The notes below the pieces were generated by a model. That model did not search any database. It had not been told where the DNA came from and saw only the letters and a program-made list of their open reading frames with translations. A DNA stretch of 54,252 bases from positions 1 to 54,252 of the forward strand of contig JAAYNM010000086.1 of NCBI GenBank assembly GCA_012520815.1. Direction: 5' to 3'. This document shows, piece by piece, positions 41,621 through 50,856 of this stretch. The stretch's first letter is position 1, and every line of letters begins with the position of its first letter. The translations under genes were made by a program, and so were the position numbers. This DNA is from Clostridiales bacterium. Lineage in GTDB: Bacteria > Bacillota > Clostridia > Lachnospirales > Lachnospiraceae.

Positions 41621-42317
41621 ATACATTATTTTCATTTTGTATTTCTTTATTCTCTACACTATTTATGTTTTCTACACCTTCCATACATTCTACACTTTCT
41701 GCACCTTTATCTTGTATGTTCTTCTTTGAAGCATCTTTACCTATATGCAATTTCTTCTTAATCCCAAGAGACAACATTCTTTTTTTATTATACTTCTTAT
41801 TTGCCTTACGTAGTTCTTTTCTATCGCGACGAACATAAAAATATAAAACTATTCTTTCAAGATATCTCTTTAATACAATCTGTATCTCTTCTTTGGGATT
41901 TATCTGTTTAACCAATATCGTATACATATTAGCCCTATTAGCTCCAAACACATCAGTAAATACTTGATCTCCAACGAATATGGTTTCTTCTATATCAGTT
42001 CCAATAATATTCATAGCTTCTATGTAATTCTTCGTCGAAGGCTTGCGTGCATCGCATATATATGGTGCTTCCACGGCATCTGCAAACGGCCTAACACGTT
42101 CTTCTTTGTTATTGGATATCAGGCAAACCTTAAAACCAATTTTACGCAACTTTTTAAAGAAATTAACAGCCTTATCATTTGCTGCCGCACCATGAGGTAC
42201 TAGAGTATTATCAATATCAAAAAGGATACCCCTATAACCTTGCTTGTAAAATTTCTTTAAGTTGATACTATATATACTTCTAACATATTTTTTAGGATAA
42301 AACTTATCTAGAAACAT
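41619..42317 (-). CDS. yqeG: YqeG-family HAD phosphatase (class IIIA)
   Basis: A 232-residue HAD hydrolase. LFDIDNTLVPHG (residues about 35-46) has the nucleophile Asp, LISNNKEERV has motif II, KPSTKNY has the Lys, and VGDQVFTDVFGANRANMYTILV has motif IV. The family is also related to mitochondrial PGP phosphatase; activity here is not known. The first ~165 residues are standard; the last ~65 are a very basic, then Glu/Asn/Val-rich low-complexity tail (ENINSVENKEIQNENNV). It starts 9 bp after nrdR. Confidence 0.9.
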   Translation of the reverse strand: MFLDKFYPKKYVRSIYSINLKKFYKQGYRGILFDIDNTLVPHGAAANDKAVNFFKKLRKIGFKVCLISNNKEERVRPFADAVEAPYICDARKPSTKNYIEAMNIIGTDIEETIFVGDQVFTDVFGANRANMYTILVKQINPKEEIQIVLKRYLERIVLYFYVRRDRKELRKANKKYNKKRMLSLGIKKKLHIGKDASKKNIQDKGAESVECMEGVENINSVENKEIQNENNV

Positions 42318-42326
42318 CTATTACCT

Positions 42327-42776
42327 CTACTTAAGAATCTTCTTTAATTCATCCATAAATGTATTTACATCTTTGAATTCTCTGTATACAGAAGCAAATC
42401 TAACATAGGCAACATCATCATAGTCTTTTAGTTTGTCCATTACTATCTCGCCAATAATATGACTTGGAACTTCCTTTTCTTCTAAATTAAAAATGTTCGT
42501 CTCTATTGCATCTATCATCTCGTCTATTTGATTGATAGATACTGGTCTTTTGTGACATGAACGAATAATGCCAGATTCAATCTTTGATCTATTATATGGT
42601 TCACGATTATTATCTTTTTTTATTACAATAAGTGGAATAGTTTCAACCTTTTCATATGTTGTAAATCTTTTTCCACATACATCGCACTGTCTTCTTCTAC
42701 GAATAGCACTGTTATCTTCAGCTGGTCTTGAATCAATTACTTTCGTATTTTCTTCTCCACAAAAAGGACATTTCAT
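42327..42776 (-). CDS. nrdR: Transcriptional repressor NrdR
   Basis: Represses ribonucleotide reductase genes when dATP is high. The 149-residue protein has the N-terminal zinc ribbon ([16 protein letters not shown]...[12 protein letters not shown], residues 3-37) and the ATP-cone (about 49-139). Length and residues are normal. GGGAGGG precedes the ATG; a promoter lies upstream, overlapping the stump of a sporulation gene. It is followed by yqeG. No nrd gene is in the window. Confidence 0.96.
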   Translation of the reverse strand: MKCPFCGEENTKVIDSRPAEDNSAIRRRRQCDVCGKRFTTYEKVETIPLIVIKKDNNREPYNRSKIESGIIRSCHKRPVSINQIDEMIDAIETNIFNLEEKEVPSHIIGEIVMDKLKDYDDVAYVRFASVYREFKDVNTFMDELKKILK

Positions 42777-42809
42777 TTGTGTGTCCCTCCCTCATATTTT
42801 CTTATGTTT

Positions 42810-42837
42810 ATTTTAACTTAAAATCCCACTTTGTCAA
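42810..42837 (-). promoter_or_regulatory. Promoter of nrdR-yqeG
   Basis: Minus strand TTGACA (42832-42837), 16-bp spacer, TAAAAT (42810-42815). The -35 overlaps the stop codon of the YlmC/YmxH stump. Confidence 0.65.
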
Positions 42838-42959
42838 GGAAAAGCGTCCCTAAATCTATCTTTTGCACTACATTTTTTTAGACAGTCTGATTCATCCACA
42901 TTTACAATTACAATATCATCTCCTATGTTGCAAATACAGCAAAATGGAATTACATATCT
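42834..42959 (-). pseudogene. C-terminal stump of a YlmC/YmxH-type sporulation gene
   Basis: Between recJ and nrdR the minus strand reads RYVIPFCCICNIGDDIVIVNV, then DESDCLKKCSAKDRFRDAFP and a TGA at 42834. YlmC/YmxH proteins (PRC-barrel, about 85 residues) end with an E/DYIIPWxxIxxIGEDIILV pattern in the same place, and in Clostridia the gene commonly precedes nrdR. Here there is no Met, start codon or ribosome site, and the first half is replaced by AT-rich sequence next to the recJ stop. I infer a decayed ylmC/ymxH. Confidence 0.7.
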
Positions 42960-42996
42960 GTAAAAGTAAAAATAAAAAACTTTTAGACCTTGACAC

Positions 42997-44778
42997 CTAA
43001 ACTATATAGTCTTCAACTATAATTTGTAAATATTTATTCCCGTTATATTCGTTTATAGATGGATAAAAAATAAATGACACTTTAATATCCGTAGACATTC
43101 CCATTTTTAAATTATTTGTGATTTCTTCTCCATATTTAGCCTCTACACATTCAAAAAAATCCTCTGTATTTTTGAACATCACCGCTGTTAGTGTATACCC
43201 TTTTTCCTCAAGTTGCATTTTAATAATATTTTTCTGCTTTCCTATCAGGTATAATCTTGTGATTTTTGCATCCCTAACGGCAAATAATGGCTTACTATTA
43301 TCCTTTCCAAAAGGCTCAATAACTGAAAGCTCATTAATAAACTCCTCGTTTATGTAGCTAAATGGAAGCTCAACATCTATCCATACCTTTTTTACTAAAT
43401 CTTCCTCCGTTAATATAGCGTTTTTATTTAAAAGTTCCCTAAATTCATTGATATTTTCCTCCTTAATAGACATTCCAGCCGCCATTTCATGCCCACCAAA
43501 CTTATCTAAAAGAGATGAGCATTTATTTATTTCATTGTACATATGATATCCTTCAATAGACCTTCCTGAACCTTTTACAATGTCCTCTCCATGGGTAAAA
43601 ACAATTGTTGGCTTATGAAACTCTTCTCTAATCCTTCCTGCTATAATACCAACAATACTCTCATGAACATTATTTAAGTAGATAACCAAAACTCTATCCA
43701 TCAGGTACTCCTTAGCTATTTTCCTTGCTTCCTCCACTCCGTTCGCAGTAAGCTCCTTCCTATGATTATTTAATTCCACTAGTTCACTAGCCTTTTTTAA
43801 TGCTATTTCACTGTTAATTTCACACAAAAGATCATAGCCCATCTTTGCTGTTTCCAATCTGCCGCTGGCATTTAAACAAGGTCCAATTACAAAACCTATA
43901 TGGTAGGCACTTATCTTTACACCCTCTAATCCACATTCGCTAATAAGAGCCTTTAAACCTATATTACTTGAGTTATGAATTAATTGTAATCCCCTTTTTA
44001 CTATTATTCGGTTTTCTCCTGTTAAACTCACCACATCTCCAACTGTAGCTATAGCTGCAAAAATAAGCATTTCTTCCATTGCTTCCTCGAGTTTTTTCAC
44101 ATTATAGCCTTTTGTTTTTCCCTCTATAATCAAAGCATCTAGAAATCTATATGCAATACCTGCCCCACACATTTCCTTAAAAGGATATTTGCAATCCTCC
44201 CTCTTATGATTTACAACTGCATCCGCATTTACTAATTTATATACTTTTTTACCAGCTTCATTGCAAAATGGTACATCATGATGATCAGTTACTATTACTG
44301 TCATCCCAAGAGACTTTGCATAGTCTATTTCTTCTATTGCTGCAATCCCATTATCACATGTGCAAATAAGGTTTACACCATCTCTATATGCTCTATCAAT
44401 TATTGACTTATTTATTCCATATCCATCCTTTACTCTATCTGGTATATCCATTGAAACATTGCCGTTTAGTAGTTTAAAACCTGTTGTAAGTATGTATGTT
44501 GAACAAATACCGTCGATATCATAATCACCAATAACCCTAATACTTTTATTTTCTTTTATTGCATCATAAATAAGCTCCACTGCCAATTTACAGTCCTCAA
44601 GTAAAAATGGAGATGCAAGGTCCCCTATATTGCCGTGTAGATAATTATCAATATCCTCATTTTCTATAATGTCTCTATTCCTTATAATCCTTGCTGTAAC
44701 TGGTGAAATATGAAATCTTTCTGCAATACTATTAAAATCTGCTTTTTTACCATAAATCATCCATTTTTTCTTAAACAT
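42997..44778 (-). CDS. recJ: Single-stranded-DNA exonuclease RecJ
   Basis: A 5'-3' exonuclease used in recombination and mismatch repair. The 593-residue protein has the DHH-family motifs IGDYDIDGICSTYIL (about 80) and VTDHHDVPF (about 158), the DHHA1 motif GGHEMAAGMSI (about 425), and a C-terminal OB-like domain. It is short but complete for Firmicute RecJ. AAGGATGAG precedes the ATG. A terminator after secDF separates it from the gene ahead. An unusual KVYKL insertion after VTDHHDVP (EAGKKVYKLVNADAVV) is within family variation. Confidence 0.94.
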   Translation of the reverse strand: MFKKKWMIYGKKADFNSIAERFHISPVTARIIRNRDIIENEDIDNYLHGNIGDLASPFLLEDCKLAVELIYDAIKENKSIRVIGDYDIDGICSTYILTTGFKLLNGNVSMDIPDRVKDGYGINKSIIDRAYRDGVNLICTCDNGIAAIEEIDYAKSLGMTVIVTDHHDVPFCNEAGKKVYKLVNADAVVNHKREDCKYPFKEMCGAGIAYRFLDALIIEGKTKGYNVKKLEEAMEEMLIFAAIATVGDVVSLTGENRIIVKRGLQLIHNSSNIGLKALISECGLEGVKISAYHIGFVIGPCLNASGRLETAKMGYDLLCEINSEIALKKASELVELNNHRKELTANGVEEARKIAKEYLMDRVLVIYLNNVHESIVGIIAGRIREEFHKPTIVFTHGEDIVKGSGRSIEGYHMYNEINKCSSLLDKFGGHEMAAGMSIKEENINEFRELLNKNAILTEEDLVKKVWIDVELPFSYINEEFINELSVIEPFGKDNSKPLFAVRDAKITRLYLIGKQKNIIKMQLEEKGYTLTAVMFKNTEDFFECVEAKYGEEITNNLKMGMSTDIKVSFIFYPSINEYNGNKYLQIIVEDYIV

Positions 44779-44800
44779 TGTAATCTCATCCTTTATTTTA

Positions 44801-44831
44801 TTATAAAAAAGGGGCTGCCTTCGACAGCCCC
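44801..44831 (-). terminator. Terminator of scfA-scfB-secDF
   Basis: GGGGCTG (44811-44817) and CAGCCCC (44825-44831) form the stem; TTTTTTATAA follows on the minus strand. It lies 12 bp past the secDF stop. Confidence 0.9.
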
Positions 44832-44842
44832 AATGCTTAAAA

Positions 44843-47017
44843 CTAGTTAGCTTTTTTGTATTTTCTTCTATCCATTAAGTACCATAATGCACCTGTTATA
44901 CATACTGAAGAATATCCACCGCAAACGATACCAACAATAAGTGGCATTGCGAATTCTTTTATAGATGTAACACCCAATACATAAAGGGCAGCAACCATAA
45001 CGAATGTTGTAAATGAAGTATATATAGTTCTTGTTAATGTCTGAGTTATACTCTTGTTAACAATTTCCTTTATATCCGTTCTATTTCCATCAATTGCAAT
45101 ATTTTCTCTAATTCTATCAAATATAACAATCGTTGCATTGATCGAGTATCCTAATATGGTAAGTATACATGCAATAAATGTATTACCAACTGTCGTCCAA
45201 GAAATAGCATAGTATGCTAAAACTATTAGAACATCATGAAGCAATGCGATAACAGCACTACTTGCAAAACCTAAATCCTTAAATCTAATAAAGATGTAAA
45301 TCAATATACATATAACTGCTATAACAACTGCCACAATCGCATCGTTTCGCATTTCACCACTAATAGTTGAACTTACGCTTACTTCTTTAAAACTATCTTT
45401 ATCAGCTCCAAAATCTTTAACTAACATTTCTTTTATTGTTGTCATAACTTTTGAATCTAATTCCTTAGTTCTAATAACATATTCATTTGTATCTGTTACT
45501 TCATTACCTACCACATCACTATCACCAGTGATTTCAGTAATCTTGGGAAGAATTTCATCATTAAATTCGTCAATAGAATATTTCTTATCAAATTCAACTG
45601 TAGTTGATAGACCACCCTGGAATTCAACACTGTAGTTTAATGCGTTTTCTCTATCACCTATCTTACCTGTTGAACTAAGAGCCATAGTCACAAGACCAGC
45701 TAAAATTGCAATGCTTGATGCAATAAAGAATATTGTCTTTTTGCCAAGGAAATTAATTGTCTTTCTTTCCTTGTAAACACCATACATTCCAATCTTGTCA
45801 CATCCCATATGATACATTAAGTAGAGGATTCCTCTAGTAATTACCATTGCTGTAAACATTGAAAGAACTATACCAATTGCAAGGGTTTGCGCAAATCCCT
45901 GTACAGGGCCCGTTCCTCTCCACATAAGTACAAGTGCCGCAATAAATGTTGTTACATTACCATCAACAATAGCTGATGCCGCCTTCTTAAATCCAATCTT
46001 CGTAGAATCCTTAACCGACTTTCCTGTTGCAAGTTCTTCTTTGATTCTGGCAAAAACGATGACGTTTGCATCAACTGCCATACCAATAGATAAAATAATA
46101 CCTGCAATACCTGGAAGGGTAAGTGTCATATCAAATCCATTAAGTGCTAATAAATCTAATGCTACATATAAAATAAGTGCGATTGATGCAGCAACACCAG
46201 GAATTCTATAAACAAAAATCATATATACACAAACTATAAGTAAACCAACTAAACCAGCAAACAAACTTGTTGAGATGGCATCTTTTCCTAGCTTTGCGCC
46301 TACAACCTTGGATGTAAGTTCTTTTAATTCAACCTTAAGAGAACCTATTCTAATAACTGATGCAAGTTTCTCAGCTTCTTCATAAGAATCCATACCATCA
46401 ATTTGAGCTGTACCACCTGTAATTGTGGTCTGAACTGTTGGATAACTTACTATTTCTCCATCATACACGATGTATATTGTTTTTCCAACAAATTGTGCTG
46501 TGGCTTCTGCAAAAATTTTAGAACCCTGTTCTGTAAATTCAAGTGAAACAACATTTTTTGATGAATTATTACTATCTGTTACTACACCTGGTTGTGCATC
46601 TGCAATGTCAGCTCCTGTAAGCCATACTTTTTCATTATCTGTGCCATAGTCAGTTACAAACTGTAAAGCACCTGGCTTACCTAATGTTTCTAAAACTTCT
46701 TTTGCATCATCAGCACCTGGTATATCTACAGTAACTCTGTTGTTACCCTCCTGATATACATCTGATTCAGCAGCTAATTCATTTGCACGAAGCTGAAGCT
46801 TGTACACTGTATCAGACATATCCTCTGCTGATGGAACGTCTCCTACTGCCTCATAAGTAACACTAACACCGCCCTCAAGATCTAGTCCAAGTACAATGTT
46901 TTGTGCACTTCCTTTGTTCATTCCATTAATTGTAATACCGTATCTTGTAAGAAGGCATAAGCCAGCGATTACAGCTATACAAAGAATAAACAAAATACTA
47001 CTCTTTAATTTTTTCAT
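44843..47017 (-). CDS. secDF: Fused protein translocase subunit SecDF
   Basis: Uses the proton gradient to help pull exported proteins through SecYEG. The 724-residue protein joins SecD (about 1-400) and SecF (about 415-724). The SecD P1 motif GLDLEGGVSVTYE is near residue 45, transmembrane block TLPGIAGIILSIGMAVDANVIV (as LSIGMAVDANV) near 310, and the SecF counterpart GYSINATIVIFDRIREN near 640 with its conserved Asp. Twelve membrane segments are expected. It follows scfB by 16 bp, a link also seen in other Clostridia, which suggests co-expression of SCIFF peptide export or simply shared housekeeping control. Confidence 0.95.
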   Translation of the reverse strand: MKKLKSSILFILCIAVIAGLCLLTRYGITINGMNKGSAQNIVLGLDLEGGVSVTYEAVGDVPSAEDMSDTVYKLQLRANELAAESDVYQEGNNRVTVDIPGADDAKEVLETLGKPGALQFVTDYGTDNEKVWLTGADIADAQPGVVTDSNNSSKNVVSLEFTEQGSKIFAEATAQFVGKTIYIVYDGEIVSYPTVQTTITGGTAQIDGMDSYEEAEKLASVIRIGSLKVELKELTSKVVGAKLGKDAISTSLFAGLVGLLIVCVYMIFVYRIPGVAASIALILYVALDLLALNGFDMTLTLPGIAGIILSIGMAVDANVIVFARIKEELATGKSVKDSTKIGFKKAASAIVDGNVTTFIAALVLMWRGTGPVQGFAQTLAIGIVLSMFTAMVITRGILYLMYHMGCDKIGMYGVYKERKTINFLGKKTIFFIASSIAILAGLVTMALSSTGKIGDRENALNYSVEFQGGLSTTVEFDKKYSIDEFNDEILPKITEITGDSDVVGNEVTDTNEYVIRTKELDSKVMTTIKEMLVKDFGADKDSFKEVSVSSTISGEMRNDAIVAVVIAVICILIYIFIRFKDLGFASSAVIALLHDVLIVLAYYAISWTTVGNTFIACILTILGYSINATIVIFDRIRENIAIDGNRTDIKEIVNKSITQTLTRTIYTSFTTFVMVAALYVLGVTSIKEFAMPLIVGIVCGGYSSVCITGALWYLMDRRKYKKAN

Positions 47018-47033
47018 TTCTCCTATTCCTTTC

Positions 47034-48413
47034 CTAATCTGCTAAAGCAGCCTTTATCATAATGGCGCACTCGATACGTTTTCTTTGCATCTCACAACCA
47101 ATATCATATGCATTTGTAATATCACCGTGGAAATTGAATGCATTAGCGGCACAACCACCACTGCAATAATATCTTGCAAAACATTCTTTGCACTTCGGTT
47201 TAGCATATACATTACACATTTTAAACTCATCAACTATGTCTGTTGCCTTAATTCCTTCATCTACATTGCCTAGTAGGAACTTTTCATTACCAACAAATTG
47301 ATGACAAGGATAAAAATCACCCCAAGGAGTAACCGCTAAATATTCTGTTCCTGAACCGCATCCAGAAAGTCTTTTTGCGACACATGGTCCTTGTTCTAAA
47401 TCAATCATAAAGTGGAAAAAGTTAAATCCATTACCTTCTTTTTGACGCTTTATGTATTCAACTGCAAGATTATCGTATTCTTCCATAATTTTTGGAAGAT
47501 CTTCTTCCTTAATTGCATACTCTTCATAATCATCACCTACCACAGGCTCGATTGACATATGCTTAAATCCCAAATCTGCAAAGTGCTTTACATCCTCTGA
47601 AAAATCAAGATTCTGGCGGGTAAATGTACCTCGTACATAATAACTTTTGTCGCCACGACTCTCGGCAAATTTTTGAAATTTAGGAACTATTAATTCATAG
47701 CTTCCACGACCGTTTCTAAATGGTCTGTTGGCATCGTTAATCTCTTGTCTTCCATCCAGGCTTAGAACAACATTCGCCATTTCTTTATTACAAAATTCCA
47801 TAATTTCATCATTTAGTAATACACCATTTGTAGTAAGCGTAAATCTAAATTTCTTATTGAGTTTAGTCTCCATAGATCTTCCATATTCAACTAGCTGTTT
47901 TACAACATCCCAGTTCATAAGTGGTTCTCCACCAAAAAAATCCACTTCCAGATTCACTCTATTGCCTGAGTTTGATATAAGAAAATCTAAAGCTTTCTTT
48001 CCTACTTCATAGCTCATCAATGCTCTGCGGCCATGATATTCGCCCTCTTCGGCAAAACAATACTTACAAGCCAGATTGCAATCGTGAGCAATATGCAAGC
48101 ACATAGCTTTAACTACTGTTTTTCGACTTTTAAAATCTGTTATATATTTTTCATAAATATCTTCAGTAAATAATACTTCATTGTTAGCTAACTGATTAGT
48201 TTCAGCAATTGCCTCTTCTAATTCTTCTCTGCTATAGTTACTCTCAAGTCTGCTATATATATAATCCTTAATTTCATTCTCGGATTTTTTTTCGTTTAAT
48301 GCTTCTTCGTACAGAGGAATTACATCATACATAACATCATCTACTACATGTACAGAGCCGCTGTTGACATCCATAACGATATTATATCCATTATTTTTAT
48401 ATCTGTGTATCAC
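47034..48413 (-). CDS. scfB: SCIFF peptide maturase, radical SAM/SPASM
   Basis: Installs a thioether crosslink in the six-cysteine SCIFF peptide. In the 459-residue protein, MIHRYKNNGYNIVMDV and GSVHVVDDV form the RiPP-recognition start; the radical-SAM cluster CNLACKYC (CxxxCxxC, cysteines near 112, 116 and 119) follows; the SPASM/twitch clusters use cysteines in the last 150 residues (CGSGTEYLAV, CHQF, CNVYAKPKCKECFARYYCSGGC). The start is a GTG at 48413: AAAGGAG is eight bases upstream and relatives begin MIHxYKxNGYNIV. The precursor scfA lies 75 bp upstream, with a strong hairpin in between. Confidence 0.95.
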   Translation of the reverse strand: MIHRYKNNGYNIVMDVNSGSVHVVDDVMYDVIPLYEEALNEKKSENEIKDYIYSRLESNYSREELEEAIAETNQLANNEVLFTEDIYEKYITDFKSRKTVVKAMCLHIAHDCNLACKYCFAEEGEYHGRRALMSYEVGKKALDFLISNSGNRVNLEVDFFGGEPLMNWDVVKQLVEYGRSMETKLNKKFRFTLTTNGVLLNDEIMEFCNKEMANVVLSLDGRQEINDANRPFRNGRGSYELIVPKFQKFAESRGDKSYYVRGTFTRQNLDFSEDVKHFADLGFKHMSIEPVVGDDYEEYAIKEEDLPKIMEEYDNLAVEYIKRQKEGNGFNFFHFMIDLEQGPCVAKRLSGCGSGTEYLAVTPWGDFYPCHQFVGNEKFLLGNVDEGIKATDIVDEFKMCNVYAKPKCKECFARYYCSGGCAANAFNFHGDITNAYDIGCEMQRKRIECAIMIKAALAD

Positions 48414-48436
48414 AGCTATTTCTCCTTTCAAATACC

Positions 48437-48467
48437 ACTTAGGCAGCGGATAATCCGCTGCCTAGTG
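48437..48467 (-). promoter_or_regulatory. Strong intercistronic hairpin between scfA and scfB
   Basis: TAGGCAGCGGA (48440-48450) and TCCGCTGCCTA (48454-48464) form an 11-bp GC-rich stem, extended by CAC/GTG. No T-run follows on the minus strand, so this is not a normal terminator. It could protect the scfA message or lower scfB expression. A second palindrome (AATAGTTAA/TTAACTATT, about 48471-48490) overlaps the scfA stop. Confidence 0.7.
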
Positions 48468-48488
48468 TGAAATAGTTAATTTTAACTA

Positions 48489-48632
48489 TTATTTGTTGTT
48501 TTCACAGCTCTGATTTCCAACTGTACAAGATGTCTTGCAAGCTGACTGGCAAGATGTCTGGCATTCACCACAACCACCTTTAGCCATTGTATTCTTCAAA
48601 GTCTTTGTACTTAAGGTCTTGACATGCTTCAT
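48489..48632 (-). CDS. scfA: SCIFF six-cysteine ranthipeptide precursor
   Basis: A 47-residue peptide, too short for a typical length cut-off. It starts MKHVKTLSTKTLKNTMAKGG and has six cysteines in the last 27 residues at positions 21, 24, 28, 32, 36 and 43 (CGEC, CQSAC, SC, SC), each block mixed with Thr/Ser. This is the SCIFF (six cysteines in forty-five residues) pattern of Clostridia. The maturase ScfB forms a thioether between one Cys and a nearby Thr. AAGGAGG lies eight bases before the ATG, with a clear promoter upstream. The role of the finished peptide is not settled; quorum-like signalling has been proposed. Confidence 0.96.
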   Translation of the reverse strand: MKHVKTLSTKTLKNTMAKGGCGECQTSCQSACKTSCTVGNQSCENNK

Positions 48633-48665
48633 GATTAATCCTCCTTACATAAAATAACTCATTGT

Positions 48666-48694
48666 ATTGTATCACAACATGGACACAATTTCAA
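48666..48694 (-). promoter_or_regulatory. Promoter of scfA
   Basis: Minus strand TTGAAA (48689-48694), 17-bp spacer, TACAAT (48666-48671), about 35 bp before the start codon. Confidence 0.75.
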
Positions 48695-48727
48695 CTAAAA
48701 AAAATATCCCTAAAGTCAAAATTGAAA

Positions 48728-48748
48728 TGATTTTTATTTAAAAAATCA
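48728..48748 (-). terminator. Possible weak terminator of the histidine kinase gene
   Basis: TGATTTTT and AAAAATCA pair around ATTTA and overlap the stop codon; the tail (TTTCAATTTTG) is moderately U-rich. All A-T, so weak. Confidence 0.4.
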
Positions 48749-50156
48749 CCCTTATTGTAGTGCCTTCGCCTAATTTACTTTCCATTTCTATTGAAGCCTT
48801 ATGAAATAAAACTCCGTGCTTTACTATGGATAAACCAAGTCCTGTTCCACCAATAGATCGTGAATGGCTTTTATCAACTCTATAAAACCTTTCAAAAACT
48901 CTTTTTTGATCTGCTTCATCTATTCCGATTCCAGTATCCCTAATCTGAACTAATTTCTTTCCATTATCATCATATACCCGTATATATACTTTTCCTCCGT
49001 CACAATTATATTTAATCGCATTCTCAACGAGATTATAAAGAATCTCATCAACAATATATTCCTCGCCACGAATTACCGTATTTTTACCGGTTAGGTCCAC
49101 TGTTACATTTCTTTTCTGAGATGAGAATTTTAACCTTTCCACAACACTTTTTGCAACATTTAATAAATCCACATCCGTCCATTCTACTGTAGTTCCCTCT
49201 TCATCTAATCTAGATATCTTAATAATATCCTCAATTAGAGTAGTCATCCTCGTAGCCTCTGCGTAAATAATCTCCGAAAATCTCGTTAAATCAGCATCCT
49301 TTACCATTCCTGACTTCATAAGTTCTGCATATCCCGTTATGGATGTTAATGGTGTTTTTAGCTCGTGGGATACATTTGCCGAAAATTCTCTTCTCATTTG
49401 TTCACGAGATTCATTTTCTGTAATAGTCTGTTCCCTTATAAATTCATTCTGTTTTACAATTTTCTTCAATAGTGGACGTATTTCCTCGTATACGTGATTG
49501 TTTTCAGGATTTTCTAAATTCAAATTATTTATAGGATTTACAATTTTTTTAACTGTAAAATATGAAATAATATCTCCGATTATAAAAACTATAATTCCTA
49601 TAACAAAAATATACAAAACAACATTTAATATTGTTACTAATATAGATTCCATATCAGTAGCAACCCTAAGTATTGAACCATCCTTAAGTAACACAGCATA
49701 ATAAAATGTTTTTACAGATAGGGTGTCTGATTTTCTCTCATCAAAACCCTCACCATCCTTTATAGCCTCCGCTACCTCTTTTCTATTCAAATGATTGTTC
49801 ATTTTTTCAATATCAGCCTCAGAGTCAAAAATAGCATCTCCCTGGGAATTAATCAGCGTAATTCTATTTTCGTTATTAGCCTCTACTGAGTTTAAATAAT
49901 CCATCCCATATAACTCTACTGCTGTTTTTATATATCCTGTTTCAGAAGTTATACTGTCCTTTATACTATTTTCATATTGCTTATAGAGGAATACTGTACA
50001 TAAAAAAGCAGTTAAAAAAATAGCCAGTGCTACAGCCTGGCTCATTTTTCTAAACATCATATTTTTGATAGTAAGTTTTTTGGGCTTATTAACAACCTCA
50101 TATGTTATGTTATTTTGATAATTGTCGTTGTCTCTATTTTTCACTATCAGCACCAT
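48738..50156 (-). CDS. Sensor histidine kinase, PhoR type
   Basis: A 472-residue membrane kinase: membrane helix (about 37-58), extracellular sensor region (about 60-165), second helix (about 170-195), phosphoacceptor FSANVSHELKTPLTSITGY (His near 265), and HATPase with N box (VENAIKYN), G1 (DTGIGI) and G2 (GGTGLGLSIVKHG). The layout matches PhoR/WalK-like kinases, but no PAS domain is obvious. It overlaps the response-regulator gene by 23 bp. The start codon is not certain; the ATG at 50156 has GAGG directly before it, so a GTG a few codons later (50144) is possible. Phosphate sensing is inferred from the Na/Pi gene ahead. Confidence 0.88.
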   Translation of the reverse strand: MVLIVKNRDNDNYQNNITYEVVNKPKKLTIKNMMFRKMSQAVALAIFLTAFLCTVFLYKQYENSIKDSITSETGYIKTAVELYGMDYLNSVEANNENRITLINSQGDAIFDSEADIEKMNNHLNRKEVAEAIKDGEGFDERKSDTLSVKTFYYAVLLKDGSILRVATDMESILVTILNVVLYIFVIGIIVFIIGDIISYFTVKKIVNPINNLNLENPENNHVYEEIRPLLKKIVKQNEFIREQTITENESREQMRREFSANVSHELKTPLTSITGYAELMKSGMVKDADLTRFSEIIYAEATRMTTLIEDIIKISRLDEEGTTVEWTDVDLLNVAKSVVERLKFSSQKRNVTVDLTGKNTVIRGEEYIVDEILYNLVENAIKYNCDGGKVYIRVYDDNGKKLVQIRDTGIGIDEADQKRVFERFYRVDKSHSRSIGGTGLGLSIVKHGVLFHKASIEMESKLGEGTTIRVIF

Positions 50157-50835
50157 CCTCGCTTATCTTATATCCGATTCCGCGAATTGTATTTATATAG
50201 TTGCCACATTCTCCTAATTTCTGTCTTAAAGTCCTAACATGAACATCTACAGTTCTAGTCTCTCCATCAAAGTTGTATCCCCAGATAGATTCTAATATCT
50301 TATCTCTTGTTAAAACCATATTTTTATTTTCAAATAATAAAACCAATAGTTCAAACTCCTTTAGGGTTAAGACTACCTTAGTACCTGCTGCTTTTACAAT
50401 ATGCTTATCTACATTTACATACAAATCACCTACCGTGAATTCTTTACATGTATTTGTAATCATTTTTTGGTTCCCTACTCTTCTAAGCAAGGCATTAACT
50501 CTTGCCACCAATTCCATTATTCCAAATGGCTTTGGCACATAGTCATCGGCGCCCATATTGAGCCCTGATACTTTATCATACTCACTACCTTTAGCCGTAA
50601 GCATAATAACAGGCAACCCTTGAATCTTGCTGTTTGAACGAATTTTTTTTAATATACTTAATCCATCTTCGTCTGGAAGCATAATATCAAGCAAAACAAT
50701 GTCTGGAGTTGCTTCCTCCATCGCCCTCCAAAATGCACCTGCATTTTCAAAGCCTTTTGCCTCCATATTCATCTTGTTAAATGTGTACTCTACAAGCTGT
50801 CGGATATTACCGTCATCCTCTACAATATAAACCAT
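50134..50835 (-). CDS. Response regulator, OmpR/PhoB type
   Basis: A 233-residue regulator: receiver domain (1-120) with phosphoacceptor Asp in PDIVLLDIMLPDEDG (around 52), conserved Thr in VIMLTAKG and Lys in YVPKPFG, and a winged-helix DNA-binding domain (about 130-228) with LTLKEFELLVLLFENKNMVLTRDKIL and the recognition part VDVHVRTLRQKLG. It pairs with the overlapping kinase. Located 21 bp after a Na/Pi cotransporter gene whose promoter has PhoP-box-like repeats, which supports PhoP as its identity. Confidence 0.92.
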   Translation of the reverse strand: MVYIVEDDGNIRQLVEYTFNKMNMEAKGFENAGAFWRAMEEATPDIVLLDIMLPDEDGLSILKKIRSNSKIQGLPVIMLTAKGSEYDKVSGLNMGADDYVPKPFGIMELVARVNALLRRVGNQKMITNTCKEFTVGDLYVNVDKHIVKAAGTKVVLTLKEFELLVLLFENKNMVLTRDKILESIWGYNFDGETRTVDVHVRTLRQKLGECGNYINTIRGIGYKISEDGADSEK

Positions 50836-50856
50836 AATTGTCTCTCATTTCTATGA

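Noticed and set aside
48437-48467. Terminator between scfA and scfB
   Set aside because: The stem is strong but no T-run follows on the transcribed strand.
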